Source: Syntrophus sp. PtaU1.Bin005
Lineage (GTDB): Bacteria; Desulfobacterota; Syntrophia; Syntrophales; Syntrophaceae
Length of the DNA stretch: 37,230 nucleotides
Direction of reading: 5' to 3'
Assembly: GCA_002067745.1 (NCBI GenBank)
Contig: MVRU01000022.1
Span: 1 to 37,230 of the forward strand
Every line of letters begins with the position of its first letter. Positions within the stretch are counted from its first letter, which is position 1. This document shows, piece after piece, positions 7,881 through 16,608 of this stretch. Position numbers and translations under genes: made by a program. The notes under the pieces were generated by a model that did not search any database, had not been told where the DNA came from, and worked only from the letters and a program-made list of their open reading frames with translations.

Positions 7881-10811
7881 CTATTTCCCTCGAATCTTCT
7901 TGTCGGCAAACTGGCCGTTTCGAAACTCGCCGATGTATTTTCTTCCATCCGCGAGGATCATGATGCCCTGGCCATGGGGAAGGCCCTTTTCCAGTTCGCC
8001 CGTGTACTTCCTCCCGTCGATCAGGGTCAGCGTTCCCTGGCCGTGATACTGGTTGTTCCTGAACTCGCCTTCGTAGCGGTCGCCGTTGGGGTACTTGAGA
8101 ATGCCCTTCCCACTTGACAGGCTGTTTTTAAACTCCCCGGTGTACCGTGTTCCGTTGGCCAGGGTTAAGGTCCCCCGGCCGTCGTACTTGCCCCGCTTGA
8201 ATTCCCCTTCGTATCTCTTTCCGTCAGGGTGGATCTCGATCCCCTTGCCGTCGGCCAGGTTGTTTTTCCAGGTCCCCATGTAGGTCCGCACCTCCGGGAC
8301 GATCAGAATGCCTTCACCGGACATGACATCCCGTTCCCACTGGCCGGCGTAGGAGGAGCCGTCCGCGGAAGTCTGGGTCCCCCGGCCGTTTCTCTCTCCG
8401 GCACTCCACTCGCCGACGTACCGCCCGCCGTCCGGATAGGCCATGACCCCCAGGCCGTCGGGCAGATCCTCCTTCATCTCTCCCTGGTAACTTCTGCCAT
8501 CCTCATAGACCCGGGACCACTGCCCCTGGGAAAGGACGGAATCGGTCCCCGTGGACGCCATCTTCCGCTGCAGGGAAAGGTTCCGGGCATCCGCTTCGGC
8601 CAATTGCCGCGCCAGTTCGGTAATGGTTTTCGACTGGTTCTCGATGGTGGTTTTCAGCTCTGCCGCGCCCTCGCTTTCATGCCGTTCGGAGGATTCGAGC
8701 CGTTCTTCAAGGGAGTTTTTCTCAGCCTCCAGAGCGTTGCACCGGTCTTCGAAATCCGCAGCCGATGCGGATGTCTCCCGGGTGGCCGTCATCTGCAGGA
8801 CGAGCTGTTTTTTGAGATCGGTGATCGTCTTTTTCTGGTTCTTGACGGTGGTCTTCAGCTTGGCCGTGCCGGCTTCGTTTTTCTCCTCCAGGGTGGTGAG
8901 CTTTTCTTCAAGGGAGATTTTTTCGGCTTCCAGGGTCTTGACTCGGCCTTCGGCGTTTTGAACGGCGGCGGCTTCGGCCTTCTGCGCCGCCCCGGCCTGC
9001 AGGGCGAGCTGTTTTTCAAGCCGGGCGATGGTTTTCTGATGGCCTTCGAGAGACATCTTCAGCTCGGCCGATTGCCTGAACATCTGCTGTTCAAGGCTTC
9101 TGACGTTGCCTTCCAGGAGGGTTTTCTCCTCTTCCAGGATCCGGCACCGGTCATCGGTATCCGCTTCAGCCGGCTCTTCGGACTTCTGCGCCAGGGCTCT
9201 GTGCGCGTCAAGCTGCCGCTGAAGCTCTGAAACGGACGCGGCATGCTCTTGGAGAGCATTTTCCAGCTCCGCTTCAAGCGCTTTCAACCGCTCTTCCAGG
9301 GTGTTGACCTTTTGTTTCGCCGAACGCTTTCCCGACTCCAGGGCCCTGCATCGCTCCTGTGCGGCGGCGGCATCCGCCTCGGCCTTCTTGGCGGCTATGT
9401 TTTGCAGGGCGAGATGCTGCTGAAGGTCTACGATGGTCTTCTTGCTGCTATCCAAGGTGGAGTCCAGCTCGACGGCGAGAATTTCCATCTGCCGCTTCAG
9501 GCATTGAACTGCTTCCTCCGCGGCATTTTTTTTCTTTTCGAGGGTTGCGCATCGGGAATCGGCCTGGGCGGCGGCGTGGTCGGCCGCCGTCTGTGCCGCC
9601 TCGATCTGCGACGCGAGCTGTTGCTGAAGCTCGGCGATGGTCTTCTGGCTGTTTTCGATGGTGGAATTCAGCTCGACGGCGAGGATCTCCGCCTGCCGTC
9701 TCAGGACGGTGACCTCTTCTTCCGCCGCAACCTTTTCCGATACCAGGCTTTTATAGCGGTTTTCCGCCGCTTCGGCGGCCTCTGCTTCGGACTTCCGGGC
9801 GGCGTCCATCTGGATCGCGAGCCGCTGCTGAAGCTCGGCTACGGCCTTCCGGTGATCCTCATGGGCGGCCTCCATCCGGGCGGCGCTGATTTTTTCCTGC
9901 TGCTCCAGGGCGCATACCTTCTCCTCCGCCTGAAGCTTCCCGGCTTCCAGGGACTTGCAGCGGTCGTCCGCCGCCGCAGCAGCCGCTTCGGCCTTCCGGA
10001 CAGCGGAGCTCTGCAGATCGAGTTGATGCTGAAGCTTCGAGAGGGCTTTGTGGTGATCTCTGGCGGTGGTTTTCAGCTCGGAAGAAAGGGCTTCCGCTCT
10101 TTCCTCGAGTGCTTTGAGCTGTTCCTGTGCGGCGGTTTTTTCGCTTTCGAGGGTCCTGCAGCGGTCCTCCACTTCAGCCGCCGCGCTTTCGGCCTTTTGC
10201 GCCGCGGCGGTTTGCCCTTCGAGCTTCTGCTGAAGCCGGGAAAGGGCTCTTCTGCTCACTTCGCGCTCGGACTCCAGTTCGGCCTTGAGCGCTTCCGACT
10301 GTCGTTCCAGCGTTGCGGCCTTTTCTTCCGCGGAAGTTTTTTCCGCTTCCAGGGCCTTGAAGCGGGCTTCGGTCTCCTTGGCGGCTAGGGTGTCAGTCTT
10401 TTGTGTAGAGCGGGTTTGACGGGCGAGCTGGTCTTGAAGTTCGGAGATGGTTCTGTGCTGGCTTTCAATGGTGATTTTGAGTTCCGCCGACGGTTCGTCC
10501 GCTTTTTCGACTCTGGAAGAACGGCCTTCCTTCCAATCGTTGAGGTACCTGGTCCCGTCGGAAGAGATATATTCTCCCGCTCCCTCCGGCAGGCCCCGAA
10601 GCCATTCCCCCTCGTAGGAGCTGCCGTCGGACCAGACATACGTTCCCCGCCCGGAAGGAAGCCCGTCGAGCCATTGCCCTTCATAGCGGCTCCCGTCAGG
10701 CCACGTGAAGGCTCCCGTCCCGCTGAACGGCGCATCCCGCCATTCGATGCGGTACGGATTTTCCGCAGAGGATCCAAGAACTAACTGCTGCTGCACGATT
10801 GATCGCCCCAA
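7881..10811 (-). CDS. MORN - long repeated coiled coil - MORN protein
   Basis: The 976-residue protein has three parts. Residues about 30-95 hold three MORN repeats, residues about 121-755 form one long charged coiled coil, and residues about 765-970 hold nine more MORN repeats. The coiled coil is made of ten copies of a ~67-residue unit, each opening with a motif like ELQxQLAxQ and containing a CxxLExEK segment. No signal peptide or transmembrane helix is seen, so it is probably cytosolic. It may act as a spacer or scaffold between two MORN ends. The start is TTG at 10811; a GTG at 10796 with better spacing to GGGG is an alternative. It forms an operon with the 188-aa MORN gene. Confidence 0.8.
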   Translation of the reverse strand: MGRSIVQQQLVLGSSAENPYRIEWRDAPFSGTGAFTWPDGSRYEGQWLDGLPSGRGTYVWSDGSSYEGEWLRGLPEGAGEYISSDGTRYLNDWKEGRSSRVEKADEPSAELKITIESQHRTISELQDQLARQTRSTQKTDTLAAKETEARFKALEAEKTSAEEKAATLERQSEALKAELESEREVSRRALSRLQQKLEGQTAAAQKAESAAAEVEDRCRTLESEKTAAQEQLKALEERAEALSSELKTTARDHHKALSKLQHQLDLQSSAVRKAEAAAAAADDRCKSLEAGKLQAEEKVCALEQQEKISAARMEAAHEDHRKAVAELQQRLAIQMDAARKSEAEAAEAAENRYKSLVSEKVAAEEEVTVLRRQAEILAVELNSTIENSQKTIAELQQQLASQIEAAQTAADHAAAQADSRCATLEKKKNAAEEAVQCLKRQMEILAVELDSTLDSSKKTIVDLQQHLALQNIAAKKAEADAAAAQERCRALESGKRSAKQKVNTLEERLKALEAELENALQEHAASVSELQRQLDAHRALAQKSEEPAEADTDDRCRILEEEKTLLEGNVRSLEQQMFRQSAELKMSLEGHQKTIARLEKQLALQAGAAQKAEAAAVQNAEGRVKTLEAEKISLEEKLTTLEEKNEAGTAKLKTTVKNQKKTITDLKKQLVLQMTATRETSASAADFEDRCNALEAEKNSLEERLESSERHESEGAAELKTTIENQSKTITELARQLAEADARNLSLQRKMASTGTDSVLSQGQWSRVYEDGRSYQGEMKEDLPDGLGVMAYPDGGRYVGEWSAGERNGRGTQTSADGSSYAGQWERDVMSGEGILIVPEVRTYMGTWKNNLADGKGIEIHPDGKRYEGEFKRGKYDGRGTLTLANGTRYTGEFKNSLSSGKGILKYPNGDRYEGEFRNNQYHGQGTLTLIDGRKYTGELEKGLPHGQGIMILADGRKYIGEFRNGQFADKKIRGK
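8547..10451 (-). repeat. Ten ~201-bp coding repeats for the coiled coil
   Basis: Within the large MORN gene the block encoding residues about 121-755 is a tandem array of ten units, about 67 codons each. Unit starts are marked by the motifs ISELQDQLA, LSRLQQKLE, LSKLQHQLD, VAELQQRLA, IAELQQQLA, IVDLQQHLA, VSELQRQLD, IARLEKQLA, ITDLKKQLV and ITELARQLA. Units 5 and 6 are the most alike (both contain EILAVEL). The copies are diverged, so the array is old and functional rather than a recent expansion. Confidence 0.8.
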
Positions 10812-10860
10812 ATCCCTGATAAGAGAGTAGGATTCGGATTCTCTGCTTTCCGGGGTCTGC

Positions 10861-12006
<1,146 letters not shown>

Positions 12007-12046
12007 TCAAATGATAAGATCAAGACTGTGGCATGTGCGGTGTTGA

Positions 12047-12392
12047 CATGAGCGTTCCTTCCTTCTTACTGGCAGCTTACTCTGCTGACTTTTCGCGCCT
12101 GCATCGACGCCCTTTCAGGGCTGAGGCGAGATCTTTCCAGGTAAGAGAGTCCTTCTTTACTGCACAACCGCTCTCGTGTCGCCTCGCTTGGATAATGAAA
12201 GCTTCGCGGTTTCAAGCCCACTTGCTCTGCTCGGCAATGCCTCCTATCCGAGGCCTGCCCCCTGTTCGCGGCTTTGCACCATGACTACAATCCATGCTGG
12301 GTCATCCTCCTATCGTTGCTTTCGCTTAGTTCGCTGTGATCAACTTTGTGAAGAGAATTGCACCAGCAAGAGGACGCCCTTGCTGGGCATAC
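12047..12392 (-). mobile_element. Probable 5' remnant of a group II intron
   Basis: Read on the minus strand the segment starts GTATG (group II consensus GTGYG, one mismatch) and soon forms a perfect eight-base hairpin CCAGCAAG/CTTGCTGG (12363-12386). It continues with GC-rich structured sequence lacking a convincing ORF and ends with an SD-like GGAAGGAACG before an ATG at 12049 that encodes only nine codons. This matches the layout of domains I-III plus the start of the domain IV reverse-transcriptase ORF, which is gone. The 5' end lies seven bases after the U-rich tail of a terminator hairpin, the site type favoured by class C introns. Recognition is from layout and memory, not from a structure search. 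Confidence 0.45.
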
Positions 12393-12399
12393 ATAAAAT

Positions 12400-12433
12400 A
12401 AAAAGACAGGACCATTTCTGCCCCTGCCTTTTT
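12400..12433 (-). terminator. Terminator of the PEP-CTERM gene
   Basis: On the minus strand AAAAAGGCAGG and CCTGTCTTTTT form an 11-pair stem with one G-U pair and a 12-nt loop, followed by ATTTTAT. It begins 25 nt after the stop codon of the PEP-CTERM gene. Confidence 0.8.
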
Positions 12434-12457
12434 ATAGTAAACCGATTCTGTGTTTTG

Positions 12458-12999
12458 TTACTTCTTCAACTTTCTGCTGGCTCCTGCCAAACCGACCAGA
12501 CCAAGGCCAAGAAGAAGCATGGCAGTGGGTTCAGGAACGGCGGTGGTGCTCCACGTATGATAATTCGAAAGTTCGTATTTTCCATTTACATCAAGTGGAA
12601 TGGTAAATTGGTCAGTTGGTAACAATCCCCCAACATACCAAACCGCAGTACCGTAATTCGGACCATCATACTTTCCCATAATATAAGCTAATGAACCTAC
12701 GGTAATAACACCAGGATTGTTGCTATCAACCTTCCCATTATCGATGAGTAAACTGTAAGCGGGACCGACCAAATTGGTACGAGTGTACGTTTGTCCGTCA
12801 ATGACTATCGGACCAGCACCAAGCTCCATTGAGAGCAAGTTCTGAAGATATGTATTTTGAGCTTCAGGTGGAATACCGTCATGGATGAATCCTATATAAT
12901 AGGGATCATCGAAATCGAGGTTAATTGGCACGGCCTGTGCGCTGCCAACAGCCAACAGAAGAATCAATGCGCAAAAATACTTACTATTGTTTTTTTCAT
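12458..12999 (-). CDS. PEP-CTERM surface protein with a frameshift in its signal peptide
   Basis: The C-terminus carries a textbook PEP-CTERM sorting signal: VPEPTAMLLLGLG, a hydrophobic stretch, then RKLKK. Such proteins are exported, then processed by an exosortase, usually with exopolysaccharide production. The natural start is the ATG at 12999 with GGAGGTGA at 13004-13011, reading MKKTIVSIFA, but that frame stops at 12964. The frame for the mature part continues LILLLAVGSAQA, the expected rest of the signal peptide, so one base appears to be missing near 12966. From the TTG at 12967 alone the signal peptide would lack its basic start. No other domain was recognised in the ~140-residue mature part. 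No exosortase gene is present here. Confidence 0.75.
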
Positions 13000-13032
13000 A
13001 TTATCACCTCCTTTTTCAATTACAATATTATG

Positions 13033-13048
13033 AGCAATACCAGTGCCA
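13033..13048 (-). promoter_or_regulatory. Sigma-54 (-24/-12) promoter of the PEP-CTERM gene
   Basis: The minus strand reads TGGCAC-N5-TTGCT, which fits the RpoN consensus TGGCACG-N4-TTGCW with correct GG-to-GC spacing and one mismatch at the G. Transcription would start near 13021, about 20 nt before the ATG and just ahead of the ribosome site. Published work on PEP-CTERM systems describes RpoN with the PrsK/PrsR pair controlling such genes, in agreement with this site. Confidence 0.75.
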
Positions 13049-13578
13049 AAATGGTAAGTCATTGAAAATATTGTTGTATTTCCTTTATATGGGTTAATGG
13101 AAAGAGTGTTTTTGTAAAGATATCCGACAATTTTCCGGGGGGAACAAAGATCATGCACTAACTATTAACCTTATTATAACAAGGTATTATCGATGTCTCC
13201 TTCTCTCGGCAATTTCATTAGGATTATATCCCCTTGATTATAATTGGGTTTAATATCGCTCCAAATATTGTAAAGTATCCCGACATATTGTCCGGAAGTA
13301 TCGATGATCCTGACATAGGGAATAACAAAATGCAGATAAATGCCGTATTTCTTGAAGTATTTTATCGGGATGACCTTTACTCGGATGAGGTTTTGGGAGG
13401 TTTGATCCGTATAACTGCAACACATGGTTCTGGTTGTTTGTGAATTTCGGGTAATCGTAAAATAATTTTACACCATGACCGTTGGCCGGAAGCATTGCGT
13501 TGAATGAATCATGGCAGTAACCGATCTGGCGGCAGGCGATGATGGCTGCACCCTCCCCGGAAGGGAGGTGAAGCACTT
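13049..13578. other. AT-rich stretch without a recognised gene
   Basis: The stretch upstream of the sigma-54 promoter is clearly poorer in GC than both flanks up to about 13500. A minus-strand frame at 13174-13425 (83 codons, rich in I, Y and K) and an opposing plus-strand frame at 13234-13443 exist; neither has a good ribosome site or a family I recognise. The region may contain the activator sites for the RpoN promoter. Its composition suggests transferred DNA. Confidence 0.5.
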
Positions 13579-14745
13579 TCATCCCGTCCGCAGGGCGTCC
13601 ACGATCTGCATGCGGGCGGCCCGCAGGGCCGGCAGGACGCCGCCGACGAAGCCCATGGTCAGGGCGAAGAGCAGGGAGGCCGTCACGATCTGCGGCGTCA
13701 GGGAAAAGCTGAAAGCCAGTTCGGAGAACGTCTGGAAATTCATCGTGGATACGGTGATCAACTGGAGAAAGGAAGCGAGGAAGAGGCCCACGAGCCCGCC
13801 GAGGAGACCCAGGAGGAGGGACTCCATCAGGAAGGCCAGCAGGATGCTGCGCCGCTGAAATCCCAGGGCCCGCAGGGTGCCGATCTCGCCGGTCCGGTTG
13901 GCCACGGCGGCGTACATGGTGATCATGGCGCCGATCATGGCCCCCAGGGAAAAGACCAACGTCAGGGTCAGGCCGACGATCCGCAGGAACTTGGCCATCA
14001 TTTCCGACTGATCGGCATAGTACTTCGTTTCTCTCTTGACCTCGACGGTGAGGCGGGGATCTCCTTCCAGGCGCTCCCTGATGGATTCGAAGGCTCCGGG
14101 GTTGCGCAGGCGGAAGATGGCGGAGGAATAGGCGGGGCGGCGGAAGGCCGCCATGAGCTGGTCCGCGTCCCCCCAGATTTCCGAGCTGTACCCACGGTTT
14201 CCCGCATCGAAGACCCCCACGATCCGCCAGTTCCGCATGCCGCAGCACAGGCTTTCGTTCAGGCCGCCCCCCTGGAAGCGCTTGGCGATGCCGGAGCCGG
14301 CCATCATCTCCAGGGAACCCGGCCGGGGCAGGCGGCCGGCCATGAGCTTCACCTGGGGGCGGAGGGGCAGGGAGGAAGGGCCGATGCCCCGGAGAACGAC
14401 GTTGCCCGGATCGCCGCTGACCCGTTTGGGCAGCGTCACCAGGACGACGAGTTCCTTGGCGAAGAGGGGCCGGCCGTCGGGACCTAGGGCGATTTCCCGT
14501 TCCGTTTCGAGAATGGCCGCCTGATCGCGGGGGACGCCGCTCTGGACCTCCGAGACGGAGCCTTTCCGGATGGCCACGACATTGTCGAAAACCCCCGTTT
14601 CCACCAGCGTCGTCTGCAGCCCCTCGGCGAGCATCAAAATGGCGGCGAAGACAAAGACCACGAGGGCCATGCCGGAGATCGTCAAGGCGGTGGTCAGCCG
14701 CCTTGTCCAGAGATTCCGCAGGGTGTAGCCCAAGGGGAGAGCCAT
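13579..14745 (-). CDS. FtsX/MacB-type ABC permease, second of the pair
   Basis: The 388-residue permease starts at the ATG at 14745, which overlaps the stop of the upstream permease (TGATG). It has one membrane segment near residues 20-42, a large periplasmic MacB_PCD-like domain of about 220 residues, then three membrane segments, the first containing the FtsX-like MYAAVANRTGEIGTLRALG. The frame is open far upstream, but that extension (to 15345) is an out-of-frame shadow of the neighbouring gene. With its twin it would form the membrane part of a MacAB/Lol-like mechanotransmission exporter. The substrate is unknown. Confidence 0.85.
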   Translation of the reverse strand: MALPLGYTLRNLWTRRLTTALTISGMALVVFVFAAILMLAEGLQTTLVETGVFDNVVAIRKGSVSEVQSGVPRDQAAILETEREIALGPDGRPLFAKELVVLVTLPKRVSGDPGNVVLRGIGPSSLPLRPQVKLMAGRLPRPGSLEMMAGSGIAKRFQGGGLNESLCCGMRNWRIVGVFDAGNRGYSSEIWGDADQLMAAFRRPAYSSAIFRLRNPGAFESIRERLEGDPRLTVEVKRETKYYADQSEMMAKFLRIVGLTLTLVFSLGAMIGAMITMYAAVANRTGEIGTLRALGFQRRSILLAFLMESLLLGLLGGLVGLFLASFLQLITVSTMNFQTFSELAFSFSLTPQIVTASLLFALTMGFVGGVLPALRAARMQIVDALRTG

Positions 14746-15902
14746 CAGGCGATCCTCCTCAGTCCTTCGGCGATGCGGATTCCCATGGCCCGCTGGAGGG
14801 GGATCAGGGCGGCCGCGACGCCCACCAGGAGGGCGGCGGCCAGGTCCAGGTAGAGCGTATTCGCCGATATGTTGAAGATGGGGAAATAGGTTCCCAGTTT
14901 TGTCTTGATCAGCGCGGCGGCGGGATAGGTCAGGGCGATCCCCAGGGCGCAGCCCGAAAGGGTGATGACCAGGGATTCTCCCAGGATGAGGGCGGCAAGG
15001 TGCCTGGCGCGGAACCCCAGGGTTTTCAGCACGGCATATTCCCCGAAGCGCTCCCGGGTGGTCATGGCCATGGTGTTGGCCACGACGGCCAGGATGATGA
15101 TGATGACGACGAAGGAAACGATCTGAATGGCCACCACGATGGCCCCGGTCATGGCGATGAACCCGAGCTGGAAGGCCTTTTCCGTCTCCGTCAGGGTTTC
15201 CGCCATGGAGTTCCTGAACATCCGGTCGATGGCGGCGGCCACTTCCCCGGCCACTTCGGGGCGGTTCACCCCCACCATGTAGAATCCCACCTGGTCCGCA
15301 CGGCCGGGGGCCGCTTTTTTCAGGGTCTCGTTGAGATAGTCCCACTGGAAGATGAACTGCGTCTCGTCCACGCTTTCATCCCGCCCCCGATAGATGCCCC
15401 TGAGCACGAAATCCCAGTTCCCCGGAAAGATCGTTCCCTTGAGCGTCACCGTGTCTCCCGGCCGCCAGCGGTATTTTTCCGCCAGCTTGCGCCCGGCGAC
15501 AAATCCCTTGCGGTCCCGGAAAAAAGCGGCTTTTTCTTCCGGGGAGAGGGTGTACTCGGGATAAAGGCCCAGATAGGTTTCCGGATCGACGGCAAAATTG
15601 GCGAAGAAGTTCTTCTCGTCGATATAGATCCCGCCGAACCAGTTGCCCCAGGAGACCGTCTGGACGCCGCTGACCTGGCGGATTTTTTCCTTGTAGGAGA
15701 ACGGCAGTGGGAAGATGAGGGAGATGGCGTTGCGCGTCACGAGCCGGGTGGCCGACGAGGCCTCGACGCCGGCGTACCAGGCGCCGATGAGGGTGCGCAG
15801 CAGCCCGAAGGCCAGGATGGCGACGGCGACCCCGAGGATGGTGAGCCCGCTGCGGAGCCGGTTGCGGAAGGCGTTTCTAAAGAGGAGACGAAAGAGCATC
15901 AT
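14745..15902 (-). CDS. FtsX/MacB-type ABC permease, first of the pair
   Basis: The 385-residue protein starts LFRLLFRNAFRNRLRSGLTI, a typical positively charged N-terminus of FtsX-like permeases. A membrane segment near 18-38, a periplasmic domain and three C-terminal membrane segments follow; the loop MTTRERFGEYAVLKTLGF is the FtsX signature. It overlaps the ATPase gene by 26 nt. Two adjacent ATG codons at 15902 and 15899 are both possible starts. With two different permeases the transporter is probably a heterodimer, unlike homodimeric MacB. Confidence 0.85.
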   Translation of the reverse strand: MMLFRLLFRNAFRNRLRSGLTILGVAVAILAFGLLRTLIGAWYAGVEASSATRLVTRNAISLIFPLPFSYKEKIRQVSGVQTVSWGNWFGGIYIDEKNFFANFAVDPETYLGLYPEYTLSPEEKAAFFRDRKGFVAGRKLAEKYRWRPGDTVTLKGTIFPGNWDFVLRGIYRGRDESVDETQFIFQWDYLNETLKKAAPGRADQVGFYMVGVNRPEVAGEVAAAIDRMFRNSMAETLTETEKAFQLGFIAMTGAIVVAIQIVSFVVIIIILAVVANTMAMTTRERFGEYAVLKTLGFRARHLAALILGESLVITLSGCALGIALTYPAAALIKTKLGTYFPIFNISANTLYLDLAAALLVGVAAALIPLQRAMGIRIAEGLRRIA

Positions 15903-16608
15903 TGGTCAGGGTCCCCTTCTCCAGATGCAGGATGATCCCGGCCCTTTCCGCCGCCCGGGGGTCGTGGGTCACCATGATGATGGTCTTGCCGGACTCCTCG
16001 TTGAGGCGCTCCATGAGGTTGAGGATCTCCTCCGCGGAATGGCGGTCCAGATCCCCGGTGGGTTCGTCGGCAACGAGAACCACCGGATCGGTGATGACGG
16101 CCCGGGCGATGGCGACCCGCTGCTGCTCTCCCCCAGAAAGCTGGCGGGGGTAGTGATCGCTGCGGTCGGAAAGGTTCACCACCCGCAGGGCCATTTCCAC
16201 GTGCTCCTGGCGCTCCTTGCGGGACAGGGACGTCAGGTAGAGGGGGAGCTCGATGTTCTCATAGGCGGTGAGCACGGGGATCAGGTTGTAGAACTGAAAG
16301 ATGAAGCCCACATGGGTGGCCCGCCAGCGGGCCAGCTCCGCCTCCTCCAGGGCCGATATGTCCAGGCCGCCCACGAGGATCGTCCCGCTGTCCACGGTGT
16401 CGATGCCGGCGATGAGATTGAGCAGGGTGCTCTTTCCCGAGCCCGAGGGGCCCATGAGGGCCAGAAATTCCCCTTCGGCGATGTCGAAGGAGATGTCCTC
16501 CAGCACGGGGACGGGGCGGCTTCCCCGCCGGTAGGATTTGCTCACGTCCCGGATGGAAACCATGGGCGGGGCGGAAGGGCGCTCTTCGTTCCCCATGGCC
16601 GGCCTCAC
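15877..16608 (-). CDS. ABC transporter ATPase, LolD/MacB type
   Basis: The 243-residue ATPase has Walker A GPSGSGKST, Q-loop FIFQFYNLIPVLTA, signature LSGGEQQRVAIARA, Walker B VVLVADEPTGDLD and H-loop VTHD. The LSGGEQQR form and short length belong to the LolD/MacB/FtsE group that works with FtsX-like permeases. The gene starts at GTG 16608 in a GTGA overlap with the adaptor gene stop; an ATG at 16596 is an alternative. It energises the two downstream permeases from the cytoplasmic side. Confidence 0.9.
   Translation of the reverse strand: MRPAMGNEERPSAPPMVSIRDVSKSYRRGSRPVPVLEDISFDIAEGEFLALMGPSGSGKSTLLNLIAGIDTVDSGTILVGGLDISALEEAELARWRATHVGFIFQFYNLIPVLTAYENIELPLYLTSLSRKERQEHVEMALRVVNLSDRSDHYPRQLSGGEQQRVAIARAVITDPVVLVADEPTGDLDRHSAEEILNLMERLNEESGKTIIMVTHDPRAAERAGIILHLEKGTLTNDALSSPL

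Noticed and set aside
8229-10388. Long plus-strand frames opposite the large MORN gene
   Set aside because: They mirror the repetitive coiled-coil codons and lack any recognisable domain.
12033-12622. Plus-strand frames of 83 and 148 codons
   Set aside because: They cover the intron-like remnant and the antisense of the PEP-CTERM gene; no domain or ribosome site supports them.
13174-13425. A segment VRIIDTSGQYVGIL resembling the start of translation factor IF-3
   Set aside because: The resemblance covers only about 14 residues, the following sequence diverges and no ribosome site is present, so it is probably chance.
14746-15345. N-terminal extension of the second permease to 588 residues
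   Set aside because: The extra part is an out-of-frame shadow of the first permease and is rich in G, R, P and H; the ATG at 14745 in a TGATG overlap is the proper start.
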